Source of the DNA: Actinomycetes bacterium
Lineage (GTDB): Bacteria; Actinomycetota; Coriobacteriia; Coriobacteriales; Eggerthellaceae
DNA: 64,000 bases
Assembly (NCBI GenBank): GCA_023394615.1
Contig: JAEXAI010000019.1
Coordinates: 140,607-204,606 of the forward strand
Direction of reading: 5' to 3'
Shown: piece after piece, positions 44,060 through 53,669 of the stretch
Layout: every line of letters begins with the position of its first letter
Numbering within the stretch: position 1 is the first letter of the stretch
The notes under the pieces: model-generated
What the model was told of the DNA's origin: nothing
The model's input: only the letters and a program-made list of their open reading frames with translations
Database searches by the model: none
Program-made: the position numbers and the translations under genes

Positions 44060-45085
44060 ATGACTTTCTTGCAAATACTGTGGTTCATCCTCATCTTCGT
44101 TTTGATTACCGGTTATTTCGTGCTCGATGGTTTCGACTTGGGCATCGGTTCGCTCTATACCGTACTGGGGAAGAGCGAAAAGGAGAAGGCGACTCTGCGT
44201 CGCGCGGTCGGCCCTGTGTGGGATGGCAACGAGGTGTGGCTGCTCACGGCTGGTGGCGCGTTGTTCGCAGCGTTTGCGCCAGCGTATGCAACCACGTTCT
44301 CAGGATTTTATCTGGCAATTATGCTGGTGCTGTTCGGCCTGATTATCCGTGCAGTGTCCATTGAGTTTCGCGTGCATGATAAGGACCACGGCGGTATGTG
44401 GGACATCCTGTTCTTCATCGGCAGCATTGTTCCTGCGCTGTTGTTCGGCGTTGCTATCGGCAATGTGTTGAATGGGCTTCCACTGAACGCCAACGGTGAC
44501 TACATGGGCAGTTTCTTTGCTCTGCTGAATCCGTTTGCACTGGTGTGCGGCTTGGTGGGTTTGGCGCAGTTTATGGTGCAGGGCCTTACGTGGACCGCTG
44601 TGAAGACCGAACCTGGCGATTTGCACGACCGTGCCGTTGACTTGCGTTTCAAGCTGCAGATTGCTGTTGTAGTGCTGTTTGCGCTCGCATCGATTCTGTA
44701 CTTCACTATCGTGAATCCGACTCTTGCAGCCGGCATCCCGGCAACGCTTCGCATCGTATTCGTGGTGGTCATCGTGGCTGCTGCTGTGTTGGGCATCTTA
44801 TTCGGCAAGAAGGGCGATTCGGCTGACCTGATGACGTTCTTCATGTCGTGCTTGATGTGCGTTGGTTTAGTGGGCCTTGTAGCCGCCAGCCTGTTCCCCA
44901 ACATCGTTCCGGCGACCGATGCCATGTATTCCATCACGGTCGCAAACGCTGCTTCAAGCGAATTGGCCTTGACGTGCATGACGGTTATTACATGCATTGG
45001 CTTGCCGCTTGTGTTGGTCTACCACTTCATCGTGTACCGCACATTCGCAGGCAAGATCACCGACGACGATTTGGAAGACTACTAG
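44060..45085 (+). CDS. cydB: cytochrome bd oxidase subunit II
   Basis: 341 residues, about eight helices. LWFILIFVLITGYFVLDGFDLGIG, GPVWDGNEVWLLTAGGALFAAFAP and RAVSIEFRV are classic CydB blocks. Starts two bases after cydA, with GGGGAGG upstream. No cydC/cydD in the window. Confidence 0.96.
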   Translation: MTFLQILWFILIFVLITGYFVLDGFDLGIGSLYTVLGKSEKEKATLRRAVGPVWDGNEVWLLTAGGALFAAFAPAYATTFSGFYLAIMLVLFGLIIRAVSIEFRVHDKDHGGMWDILFFIGSIVPALLFGVAIGNVLNGLPLNANGDYMGSFFALLNPFALVCGLVGLAQFMVQGLTWTAVKTEPGDLHDRAVDLRFKLQIAVVVLFALASILYFTIVNPTLAAGIPATLRIVFVVVIVAAAVLGILFGKKGDSADLMTFFMSCLMCVGLVGLVAASLFPNIVPATDAMYSITVANAASSELALTCMTVITCIGLPLVLVYHFIVYRTFAGKITDDDLEDY

Positions 45086-45211
45086 ATTGTCGATATAATG
45101 TGGCAAGCAGCCTCGGGCTGTAGCACAATAATGCTATGAGAATCGGCGGGTCGTTCGCGGCCCGTCGATTTCTTTGTGAGCACGAGGAAATCGTGAGATG
45201 GTTGGCGAGTA

Positions 45212-46465
45212 ATGGAAAAGCGAAACGGAATGCGGCCGGCGGGGTTTATCCTTGCGTTCGGCGTAGTCAGCATGCTGGTGGATATCGTCTACGAAGGGGC
45301 ATTGGCAGTCCAAGGTCCTTTACTGGCGTCATTGGGCGCAAGTGCGGCACTGGTAGGCGTAGTGTCGGGTTTGGGTGAGGCGACCTCTTTGGCGGGACGA
45401 TTGTTCTCTGGCCCAGCAGCAGATAAGACGGGCCGCTATTGGGTATTCGCAATAGCAGGGTATGCAACGACCATTCTGGCTGTACCGACAATGGGTTTCG
45501 TTGGTAGCGTTATCGGCGTGTCGATTTTGGTGGTGGTCGAGCGTTTCGGCAAATCGCTTCGTACCCCGTCGCGTGACGCGATGCTTTCCCATGCCGCAGC
45601 GGCTGTCGGTCGCGGTAGAGGTTTCGCCATTCATGAGATGCTAGATCAAGTGGGAGCTGTTGCCGGTCCGCTTATCGTATCTTTCATCCTCACCGTTACA
45701 AACAACAGTTACGGTCCCGCATTGGGTGTGCTCGTCATCCCTGGTCTGATGGCGCTGTGCATCCTGTTCACGTTGAAGCGAAAAGTTCCCGATGCGCGCG
45801 TGTTTGAAGACGATGCGTCTGAGACGGAGAAATCGCCTAGCACCGAGCCTGCGACGCAAGATGTTCAAGCGAATCCATCCGAAAATGGCCATGCTGTGGT
45901 TACCGCTTCGGGCAAGCTGAAACTGCCCGGTACGTTTTGGGCTTACACCATCTTTTGCGGTTTGGCTCTGGCGGGTGTGGGCACGTTCGGCGTCATGTCG
46001 TATCACATGATTACGACCGGTTTGGTAGCTGACGCGACCGTTCCGATTCTCTATGCCATCGCCATGGCGGTTGATGCTGTGTTTGCGCTGGTCACCGGTT
46101 CGCTTTATGACAAAATTTCCACGAAGGCGCTCTATTTTCTGCCAGTGGTCTCGGCACTTATCCCGTGCTTTATGTACACGTGGAACCTGTCGTCCATGAT
46201 CACCGGCGTGGTTTTATGGGGTGCCGGCATGGGTATTCAAGAATCGACGATGCGCGCGGCTGTGGCTGATATGGTGCCATCGCACAAGCGCGCTACGGCA
46301 TACGGATACTTCAGTGTGGCTGTGGGAGTCGGCGCGTTGGTGGGCGCGTCAATCGCAGGTTTTCTCTATGATGCGAATCCGACGTATATCATGTACTATT
46401 CGGTGGCCATGGAGTGCGTGGCATTCGCCCTGCTGTTCGTGATTAGACGTACGCGCAAAGCATAA
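45212..46465 (+). CDS. MFS transporter
   Basis: 417 residues, 12 predicted helices with a polar cytosolic loop in the middle (about 195-235). First half: LVDIVYEGALAVQGPLL, the A-motif-like GRLFSGPAADKTGRYWVFA and RFGKSLRTPSRDAML; second half: GSLYDKISTKALYF and KRATAYGYFSVAVGVGALVG. Member of a drug/metabolite MFS group; substrate unknown. ATG 45212 is used; a second ATG is five codons later. Confidence 0.85.
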   Translation: MEKRNGMRPAGFILAFGVVSMLVDIVYEGALAVQGPLLASLGASAALVGVVSGLGEATSLAGRLFSGPAADKTGRYWVFAIAGYATTILAVPTMGFVGSVIGVSILVVVERFGKSLRTPSRDAMLSHAAAAVGRGRGFAIHEMLDQVGAVAGPLIVSFILTVTNNSYGPALGVLVIPGLMALCILFTLKRKVPDARVFEDDASETEKSPSTEPATQDVQANPSENGHAVVTASGKLKLPGTFWAYTIFCGLALAGVGTFGVMSYHMITTGLVADATVPILYAIAMAVDAVFALVTGSLYDKISTKALYFLPVVSALIPCFMYTWNLSSMITGVVLWGAGMGIQESTMRAAVADMVPSHKRATAYGYFSVAVGVGALVGASIAGFLYDANPTYIMYYSVAMECVAFALLFVIRRTRKA

Positions 46466-46472
46466 GCCGTTG

Positions 46473-46497
46473 AGAAAATGGGGGACGGTCATTTTCT
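46473..46497. repeat. REP-like hairpin AGAAAATG/CATTTTCT
   Basis: AGAAAATG (46473-46480), loop GGGGACGGT, CATTTTCT (46490-46497), eight bases after the MFS stop. The loop GGGACGGT resembles the centre of the 30-bp repeat (GGGACGGGT), with a different stem. It may also aid termination of the MFS transcript. Confidence 0.65.
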
Positions 46498-46611
46498 TGG
46501 ACCTCAGGTCGTATCCACGAGCCCCCAGTTTGTGACATTGTTACTGAAAGCGCCATACGAAAAACCTATTCTGCAGGTAGAGAGAGTTAATACCTGAAGG
46601 AAGGACGAGAA

Positions 46612-49600
46612 ATGGATAGCGCTTTTATCGAAACGATACGCGAAATCGTGGGGGACGATCACATAAAAACCGATATGCGCGAGCGAAAAGCGTATGCAGA
46701 AGATATCGGCGTCATGCCGCCATTGGTAAAACCATTCATCAAAGCGGGCGTGCCCGGAGCGGTGATTCGCCCCGAAAGCGAACAACAGGTAATAGACGTG
46801 GTGCGCGCAGCGCGAGCGGCAAAAGTGCCATTGGTTGCACGTGCAGCTGCAACCAGCGGTTACGGCGGTGCGCTTCCTCGTACGGGTGCGCTGGTGGTGG
46901 ACATGAGCGGCTGGCAGCGCATCTTGGATGTGGATGATCAAGCCATGATTGTGCGTTGCGAGCCCAGCGCTATTTGGGAAGAGATTGACCGTAAGCTCGC
47001 GCCGCGCAACATGGAAATAAGGCTGCACCCGTCAAGCTATCCGTCATCGACGGTAGGCGGATGGCTTGCCCAAGGCGGTAGCGGGTTCGGATCTTTTGAA
47101 TATGGCTCATTCAAAGAAAATGTGATATCTGCGCGCATCGTCACGCCGGAAGCGGAGGCAGTCGAGATGTCTGGCGCTGACCTTCAGAACCTGGTTGCTG
47201 ATGCGGAAGGCATCACGGGTATCATCACGGAAGTGACGTTTCGCGTGAAGCCTTTGGTGGAAAAAGGCGTCCGGCTGATTTCTGTGGCCGATGCTCATAC
47301 GTTGCAAGATGCCGTGAGCGCTATGCGCGCGCTTCAGTTGCCTCTTTGGTCCCTCTCGTTTCTGAACCCGGAATCGGTGCGCTTGAAGAAAAAACTGCCG
47401 GGTCGCAGCTGCCATGCTTATGAGCAGGCCGATGCCGTAAAGGAAATGGCAGCTGAGGCGGCGCTTCCCGAAACGTACCTGATGCTTCTTGCATTTCCCA
47501 TCGAGCGTAGCGAACAAGTTGATGAGGGCCTGCGTCAGATAGCTCGCACAGTCGACATGCAGCAGATGCCTGAATCTGATGCGTGGCGCGAATGGGAAGG
47601 TCGCACGGCCCCTATGCGCTTGAAGCGCATAGGACCTAGTATTATTCCCACTGAAGTGATTGTGCCGTGCGAGCACTTGAGCCAGACGCTAGATGAAATC
47701 GATCAGAAGGTACATCAGACATTTGTGCTGGAAGGAATGATTGGCGCTGACGGCAAAGCGGTGCTTTTAGGTTATATTCCCCATGACGAGCGTACATTTG
47801 CCTTCAATCCCGCATTCGCGCTATCGCTTTCAGTGATGAAAATAGCCAATCAGCAGCACGGAAGCGGGTATGCTACCGGGCTGTATTTCCGCAAGCAAGC
47901 CCAATTTTTGCTGGGTCATGAAAAGGTTTCGGCGCTTGTCGCATACAAACAAGCACATGATGCGGGCCACATCATGAATCCCGGCAAGGTGGTACGCATA
48001 CCCGGCGAAGGCGGTGGTGCGCTGGATGGCCTGATGGGCATGGCCACTGGCATGGAAAGCGCCATTCGACCCATTGCGAATGCTGCCAAACCCAAGCACG
48101 TAGGCGTGCAAGCCGACCGCAATGGTATTTCGGGGGACGTGGCATTCATGGCCACGGCATGCGCTCGTTGCGGCTACTGCGTACATACCTGCGAGCAGTA
48201 TTCCGGGCGCGGGTGGGAAAGCCAGAGCCCGCGCGGCAAGTACTCGTGGCTGCGCGAGGTGTACGCCGGACGCGAGAAGTGGGATAAGCCCGCAACCGAC
48301 ACATTCTTGAGCTGCACGACCTGCGAGCGTTGCGACAATCGTTGTCAATTGCAGCTGCCGGTATCCCATAACGGCATGTCGCTTCGAAATGAGTTGGTGG
48401 AAGAGCAGGGTATGGGAACGTTTCCCCCATTTGAGATGATGGGCGCTTCGCTTGAAGGCGAAGGTGATATTTGGGCAGGTAGGAGGCTGCATCGCGCAGA
48501 CTGGTTGCCAGAAGATGTTGCAGAGAAGATTCCCGCCCATGCCGATATCCTGTATTTCGCCGGATGCACGGCAAGCTATGTGGAAACCGATATCGCTGAA
48601 GCAACGCTGCGCCTTCTGCAGGACAGCGGACTTGATGTGGCGTATCTAGGCACCGACGAATCGTGCTGCGGTATTCCGATGAAGATGGCTGGTAAATGGG
48701 ATCTGTTCACGCAGGTCTACCATCAAAATGTTGCTGCCGCTCGCGCGGTGGGGGCAAAGACGATTGTCACATCGTGTCCGGCTTGCGCGCTGGTGTGGAA
48801 AGAAATGTATGCGCAAGAGGCTGCGCGTTTGGGTGAGCCCTATGAGTTCGAAGTAAAACATTATAGCGAAATGATCGCGCCGGCTATCGAAGACGGCAGG
48901 CTGCAACTGAGCAAAAACGTCTTCGATGGTAAACGCGTCACATTCCACGATTCGTGCCATGCTGGTCGTGCGCAGGGGATTTACGAGCCGCCGCGCGACA
49001 TGCTGAAAGCCATTCCAGGCATCGACTACGTGGAAATGGAACACAACCGCGAAGAAGGCGTGTGCTGCGGATCGGTGGTTACGCTCGTAGGCGATTTGCC
49101 GACAGCGCCGAAACTTGGTTGTGCACGTTTGCAGGAAGCGGAAGATGCAGGCGCTGATACTGTGGTGGCACTGTGTCCGTGCTGCCAGGTGCAGCTGCGC
49201 GATTCGGCGCAGAAGGGTGGATTTGATCTGAAGGTGGATGATCTGGCACGTGTGGTTGCCAACGCTGCAGGATACGATATCCCCGAGACGGCCGAATACA
49301 CCACGTATATGTGGGGGTATTTCGAGCGATTCATCAAATTGATGGAGCCCTCGCAGATGGCGCAGTTCATGGTGAGACTGTTTCCGCAGATGCTCGACGC
49401 GATGCCTGCTAATATGGGTTCGCTGATGCGCTGGATGGGACGCAGCGATGCGGGTGCTGCGATGATGACCAAGATGATGCCTGTGATGTTCCCGAAGATG
49501 GCTCCTGGCATACTGGGAAAGGTCATGCCCGACATGGTAGCCGAAGTAAACGACTTCATTGGGGATATGCCCGAAGACATGGCATATCTGATGCCGGATT

Positions 49601-49812
49601 TGCTGCCGAAGACGATGGACTCGTTGATGCCGTCATACATCCCACAGCTTATTCCCTACCTGGTGCCGCTGTTCGTTGAGTACTTGCATAACGGGCCTGA
49701 AGAGCCGACGAACACGGATGGCCCAAACGCTCCAATCGCTGATCGCTCTGGGAAAAAGCAGGTCGGGGATGAGTCTCTCGCACCTGCTGCCTGCTGGGGC
49801 AATGCCGACTAG
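46612..49812 (+). CDS. FAD-linked / Fe-S dehydrogenase (D-lactate or glycolate oxidase type) with Met-rich tail
   Basis: 1066 residues in one chain. FAD_binding_4 (about 40-200; SGYGGALPRTGALVVDM, GGWLAQGGSGFGSFEYG), FAD-oxidase C domain (about 210-460), a double [4Fe-4S] region (CARCGYCVHTC at 517; CTTCERCDNRC at about 568), then two CCG cysteine-rich domains (DESCCGIPMK about 683; EEGVCCGSVV about 817). This fuses the GlcD/GlcF or D-LDH FAD and Fe-S subunits. The last about 160 residues are Met/Pro-rich (MTKMMPVMFPKMAPGI, LMPDLLPKTMDSLMP) and lack a known family. Electrons probably go to the quinone pool, possibly to the nearby cytochrome bd. GAAGGAAGG precedes the ATG. Confidence 0.85.
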   Translation: MDSAFIETIREIVGDDHIKTDMRERKAYAEDIGVMPPLVKPFIKAGVPGAVIRPESEQQVIDVVRAARAAKVPLVARAAATSGYGGALPRTGALVVDMSGWQRILDVDDQAMIVRCEPSAIWEEIDRKLAPRNMEIRLHPSSYPSSTVGGWLAQGGSGFGSFEYGSFKENVISARIVTPEAEAVEMSGADLQNLVADAEGITGIITEVTFRVKPLVEKGVRLISVADAHTLQDAVSAMRALQLPLWSLSFLNPESVRLKKKLPGRSCHAYEQADAVKEMAAEAALPETYLMLLAFPIERSEQVDEGLRQIARTVDMQQMPESDAWREWEGRTAPMRLKRIGPSIIPTEVIVPCEHLSQTLDEIDQKVHQTFVLEGMIGADGKAVLLGYIPHDERTFAFNPAFALSLSVMKIANQQHGSGYATGLYFRKQAQFLLGHEKVSALVAYKQAHDAGHIMNPGKVVRIPGEGGGALDGLMGMATGMESAIRPIANAAKPKHVGVQADRNGISGDVAFMATACARCGYCVHTCEQYSGRGWESQSPRGKYSWLREVYAGREKWDKPATDTFLSCTTCERCDNRCQLQLPVSHNGMSLRNELVEEQGMGTFPPFEMMGASLEGEGDIWAGRRLHRADWLPEDVAEKIPAHADILYFAGCTASYVETDIAEATLRLLQDSGLDVAYLGTDESCCGIPMKMAGKWDLFTQVYHQNVAAARAVGAKTIVTSCPACALVWKEMYAQEAARLGEPYEFEVKHYSEMIAPAIEDGRLQLSKNVFDGKRVTFHDSCHAGRAQGIYEPPRDMLKAIPGIDYVEMEHNREEGVCCGSVVTLVGDLPTAPKLGCARLQEAEDAGADTVVALCPCCQVQLRDSAQKGGFDLKVDDLARVVANAAGYDIPETAEYTTYMWGYFERFIKLMEPSQMAQFMVRLFPQMLDAMPANMGSLMRWMGRSDAGAAMMTKMMPVMFPKMAPGILGKVMPDMVAEVNDFIGDMPEDMAYLMPDLLPKTMDSLMPSYIPQLIPYLVPLFVEYLHNGPEEPTNTDGPNAPIADRSGKKQVGDESLAPAACWGNAD

Positions 49813-49866
49813 TACGGCTCCACATTTGGGAAAGCCACACGACCTGGCTTACAAGTGAAAATACAT

Positions 49867-49904
49867 GAAGGCGCGCTCTGCTGTTTGCGGGCGCGCCTTC
49901 GGTA
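49867..49904. terminator. terminator between convergent dehydrogenase and Crp/Fnr genes
   Basis: Perfect 10-bp stem GAAGGCGCGC (49867-49876) / GCGCGCCTTC (49891-49900), 14-nt loop; a weak T-content tail. Confidence 0.65.
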
Positions 49905-49935
49905 TCTGGTTGTTCGGTGATGCGGTGAGGTCGTA

Positions 49936-50625
49936 TTACTCTTCGCGGGCAATCGCGCCTAAGCCTTTTTCGTTGATGATGGTAACGGTGCCTCGATCCA
50001 GCTTCACGAGTCCCTCTCGCTCGAAGTATTTCAGCATGCGCGACACCACCTCGCGCGCGCTGCCCAAATCACGCGCAATCTGGTCATGGGTCGCTTTGAT
50101 GCGTGGCGATTTTTGCGTGCTCGCCTCCGTTATGAGATAGGTCGCGAGACGTTTGTCGAAACTCACGAACAGCACTTGCTGCATCACCCACATCACTTCC
50201 GAGAAACGTTGCGCCACCTGACGGTACGCGAAGGCCTCTACATAGGGGTTCTGTTGCGACAAAGCTTGGAAGTCGGGGGAGGGCACCATCAGTATGTCGA
50301 CGTTTGTCTGAGCATCGATGAACACATCAAATGTAATCAGGGGCAACACGCATGATGCCGAAAGCATGCAAGATTCCCCTTCGCCCACGCGAAACAGCGT
50401 GATTTCGCGCCCTTCTTCCGAAAGGGAATAGACGCGCAATATGCCGCGCGCTATTAAAAGTACGCCTACGCAGTCGTTGCTGCCACCGTGAATGCGCTCA
50501 CCCGCTTGGTACGATTTTGGTTTCGCGGCATTCGCCAGGAGTTCACGTTGGGTGTCATCTAGCTTGTCCCACACTGGGAAAAGCCGCTCAAGCAACATTT
50601 TTATATCGGAACGCTGATTGGTCAT
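49936..50625 (-). CDS. Crp/Fnr-family transcriptional regulator
   Basis: 229 residues. Cyclic-nucleotide-binding-fold sensor domain (about 12-145; AGERIHGG, LLIARGILRVYSLSEEGREITLFRVGEGE) and a Crp-type helix-turn-helix (about 165-225; ATHDQIARDLGSAREVVSRML, FEREGLVKLDRGTVTI). No N-terminal Fnr cysteine cluster; only scattered Cys (SCMLSASCV). Effector unknown. GAAGGAGAAACC precedes the ATG. Convergent with the dehydrogenase and divergent from the SixA-CHAD gene, so either could be a target. Confidence 0.9.
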   Translation of the reverse strand: MTNQRSDIKMLLERLFPVWDKLDDTQRELLANAAKPKSYQAGERIHGGSNDCVGVLLIARGILRVYSLSEEGREITLFRVGEGESCMLSASCVLPLITFDVFIDAQTNVDILMVPSPDFQALSQQNPYVEAFAYRQVAQRFSEVMWVMQQVLFVSFDKRLATYLITEASTQKSPRIKATHDQIARDLGSAREVVSRMLKYFEREGLVKLDRGTVTIINEKGLGAIAREE

Positions 50626-50724
50626 GGTTTCTCCTTCGCGGGCATTGTAGCATGGGGGAGAGCGAAATTGCTCAAGATCGACTCGGGATTGCGCACTTGG
50701 CGCAACGGGGGAAGGTGGTCTACG

Positions 50725-52233
50725 ATGGCTTCAATCGTTGTATTGGTGAGGCACGGAAAAGCGCAGGCTGACGAAGAGGGCCTAGATGATATCAATCGGC
50801 TGCTTACTGATGCCGGTCAGCGAGCCTTAGACGCGCGCTTTCCCGATATGTTCGAAAATCTGCTTCGAAATCCCCTGTATCGTCCTGATGATGCTGTCAT
50901 ATGGACCAGTGGCGCGGCGCGTGCCGACCAGACGGCTGATGCGGTTTCGCGAGCGACCGGCATAATCGATATAGATACGCATGAGTGTTTGTGGCAGCAA
51001 GATGAGTGGCTGTTTTTAAATGAGCTCGCGCAAGCTCGCGAGTCGACGGTCATCGCGGTGGGACATACCCCGTTTGTGAATGAGGTATCCGATAAACTGT
51101 GCGGATACGAGATGCCGTTCAAAACAGGTGCCATGGCGGCATTTGCCATTGAAGGCGATTTGGAACAGGTGGTTCAGTCGCAAGAGGAGTTGTGCAAGCA
51201 ATCTGCAATAGAAGCGCAATCTCAAGCAGCACAGGTCGCAGTGGAGTCGCAACATCAGGCCTCGGTTGAGCCACAATCCACAGGTGTAATCGAATCACAG
51301 ACTCAGCTTGCTCAGACGTATCCGGCGCGTTTGCTCTGGTTCGTGCAAGGCCCGAAAGCGGCCGATTGGCAAACCGTTTGCACGATTGAAGACACTCTTG
51401 GAAAACGAGCCATGAAACTGGCCGATTCGATGCAGGAGTTTTTTGATGACCCAGAAGATGTTGAAACCACTCATAGCCTACGTGTTTGCATAAGGACAAT
51501 CCGTTCGCTCCTTGTGTTTCTTGAGCCATTTCAAAAAAAAGAGCAGAACAAGAAACTTCAGGAAGATCTGCGCTACCTTGTGCTGAAAACATCGGACTTG
51601 CGTGATTTGGACGTGCTGCGCGAGCAAGTGGAGGGTCTGCCCGACCCCGCGCATGATTTGTGCGAAGCTATCGCAGGTGCCCGAGCTGATGAGTGCGCCC
51701 GGACATCGCGTATGCTGCAGGGCAAAAAGGCGCAGCGAGCCTTGCAAGATGCGGTCTGTCAACTAGAGCAAATAAAGTGGAAGAAAGAAATACGCAGATT
51801 CGGTTTGCCGGAAAATGATGCAATCAGCCGCTACTGCGATTTGGTTTGCAGTTTCGAGGCGGAACTAGATGCGTGCGCTTTCACGCGAATAGAATCCGTT
51901 CACAAGCTTCGCAAGCATGCCAAGCAAGTTCGCTATATTTCTGAGAGCTTCGGGCGTTTTTTGGGATCTGAATCAAAGAAGATGTCCGAGCAGATGAAGC
52001 AGGTGCAAGATGACCTAGGGGCCATTTGCGACGCACATGTGAACGGGATCATCATCGAAAATTTCTCGAAAGACGGTTTGTCTGACCAGGCACTTTGGGA
52101 TTTGAATATCCTCAAGGCGAAGCAGGACCACTACTTTTATTCGCATCTGAAGGCTCATGATGCTGAAAGCAAGCGCGAGAGCGCCGAAGCAGGTAGAGCA
52201 GGCGAGCAGGATGTTGCGGGGGAGCCCGAATAG
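50725..52233 (+). CDS. SixA-type histidine phosphatase fused to CHAD domain
   Basis: 502 residues. N-terminal histidine-phosphatase domain with the phospho-acceptor in VLVRHGKAQ (residues 5-13), TSGAARADQTADAV and AVGHTPFVNEV; Gln/Ser-rich linker (about 155-205); C-terminal CHAD domain (about 230-475) with the conserved basic His/Arg/Lys pattern ETTHSLRVCIRTIRSLLVF, KTSDLRDLDVLREQV, VHKLRKHAKQVRYISESF. CHAD domains bind polyphosphate. Start at 50725 follows GGGGGAAGGTGG and is preferred over an upstream in-frame start. Function of the joint protein is unknown; polyphosphate or protein-His phosphate signalling are candidates. Confidence 0.85.
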   Translation: MASIVVLVRHGKAQADEEGLDDINRLLTDAGQRALDARFPDMFENLLRNPLYRPDDAVIWTSGAARADQTADAVSRATGIIDIDTHECLWQQDEWLFLNELAQARESTVIAVGHTPFVNEVSDKLCGYEMPFKTGAMAAFAIEGDLEQVVQSQEELCKQSAIEAQSQAAQVAVESQHQASVEPQSTGVIESQTQLAQTYPARLLWFVQGPKAADWQTVCTIEDTLGKRAMKLADSMQEFFDDPEDVETTHSLRVCIRTIRSLLVFLEPFQKKEQNKKLQEDLRYLVLKTSDLRDLDVLREQVEGLPDPAHDLCEAIAGARADECARTSRMLQGKKAQRALQDAVCQLEQIKWKKEIRRFGLPENDAISRYCDLVCSFEAELDACAFTRIESVHKLRKHAKQVRYISESFGRFLGSESKKMSEQMKQVQDDLGAICDAHVNGIIIENFSKDGLSDQALWDLNILKAKQDHYFYSHLKAHDAESKRESAEAGRAGEQDVAGEPE

Positions 52234-52373
52234 GTGGAAGTGGGTTGGCAAGTGGAAGAGCAGGCCGTGACGGGCGAAGATGAAGCGGAGAAATGCATTG
52301 GAGGCATCATGGAATTCAATGACAAGACCCGCGCGGTATAAAACTGCACCCGCTATGATTCGTGCCATACCGA

Positions 52374-52413
52374 TAAACAAAACAGGTCACAAGCAAAAAC
52401 AGCCTGTGACCTG
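52374..52413 (-). terminator. terminator after tRNA-Phe
   Basis: CAGGTCACA (52383-52391) / TGTGACCTG (52405-52413), perfect 9 bp; on the minus strand followed by TTTTGTTT. Confidence 0.8.
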
Positions 52414-52424
52414 CGTAAATTCGA

Positions 52425-52500
52425 TGGTGGTCGGAGGGGGACTTGAACCCTCGGCACGCGGATTTTCAGTCCGCTGCTCTACCAACTGAGCTACCCGACC
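52425..52500 (-). tRNA. tRNA-Phe (anticodon GAA)
   Basis: 76 nt on the minus strand including encoded CCA. Acceptor GGTCGGG pairs with TCCGACC (one G-T), D-arm GCTC-AGTTGGTA-GAGC, anticodon loop CT-GAA-AA, GGTTCAAGTCC T-arm, discriminator A. Confidence 0.97.
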
Positions 52501-52535
52501 ATCGTTTGCGCTTCTTTGCGAACGCGCGAATTGAT

Positions 52536-52564
52536 ATTCTACTCATACATCCAAATTAGGTCAA
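52536..52564 (-). promoter_or_regulatory. tRNA-Phe promoter
   Basis: On the minus strand TTGACC (52564-52559), 17-nt spacer, TAGAAT (52541-52536), 36 nt before the tRNA. Confidence 0.7.
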
Positions 52565-52734
52565 GTAATTCTTTTTTCATATATGGAAAATCTCCGCAAG
52601 GTGTCGATTGTGTCGATGCCAAAGGTAGTGCAGGTTTGGGGCGCTTGTCGCTAAGCGTGTTGTGGAAGAGTTGATGTTGGCGTGTGCAATAGTGTAAATG
52701 AGTGTATGTTGGTATATGTTTCAACGTATAGTGA

Positions 52735-53579
52735 TTTCGTCGAATTGCCGAAGAACATGGGTGGATGGCTATTGCTGACACTGCTTCTGAGGGGTTGTGC
52801 GAGCGATTGGTAGACGAACTTGATCCACGTGGCATGCGTTTTGATGGCGCGGGCGTTAAGCCGTCGCTAGGAGTAGCTGGGCTTGCGCAGGTCAGCATAG
52901 GCGAGGCGGAATTCTCGACCCGGAAAATAGGGTCGCTGACCTTGCGCAAGGCAATCGAAGAAAAACTGAAGAGCAGAAAAATAGGCAAGGGTGGGGGAAT
53001 ACTTTTCACAATCGACGAGACACAAGCTGCATCGCGAGATGATTTGGTCGCAATTGTTACTGCCGTGCAGCATGTGATAGCAAACGAAGATCAGAAGAAC
53101 ATTCCAGATAGCCAGAAAAAGGGTGTTGCTTTCGTCTTCGCGGGTCTGCCGTCTTTGGTAGATGAACTTGTGAACGACCGAGTACTCACGTTTCTCAGGC
53201 GCAGCTTAAGAAGGGATTTGGGCGAAGTCCTTCTTCCAGACGTCAAGAATGCCTATATTGAGACGGTGCGGCAGTCAGGGAAAGAGATATCAGAGGAAAT
53301 GGCACAGCGCGCTGCGAATCTGACTGATGGTTATCCATACATGGTGCAGCTTATAGGGTATTACAATTTGTGTATGCGATGGTGAAAGACGATCCATGTC
53401 CGACGCGTGTGTCTGATATTGCGACACGGGTGAATCGTAGCCGCAGTTGGGTGAACAAGTACCGCGAGATTCTCATTAACGAGAAAATCATTCGATCTGC
53501 CGGTTATGGTCTTGTGGAATTTGCAATACCCAACCTGGGCAAATACCTCCAACGCCGGAAAGTCGGCTTGCAGCAATAG
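52735..53579 (+). pseudogene. remnant of an AAA-type ATP-binding protein
   Basis: Two fragments of one gene. Fragment 1 (from about 52735 to 53385) has a Walker B-like GGILFTIDETQ, VAFVFAGLPSLVDEL and RRDLGEVLLPDV..AYIETV, then NLTDGYPYMVQLIGYY. Fragment 2, in another frame (about 53376-53579), is the C-terminal winged helix (AMVKDDPCPTRVSDIATRV, SWVNKYREILINEKII, GLVEFAIPNLGKYLQ). The P-loop N-terminus is missing because a stop precedes the first fragment, and a stretch usually lying between the two parts is deleted with a frame change. Full-length relatives are about 380-400 residues. Not expected to be functional. Confidence 0.75.
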
Positions 53580-53669
53580 CGCTTAAAGTCGAGAAATCAT
53601 TGCCGAAGCGCTATCGTTATCCAGATGGGGGAGTAGCTTGCCCCTCTTCGCTCGAAGGCTGTCGGGCTG

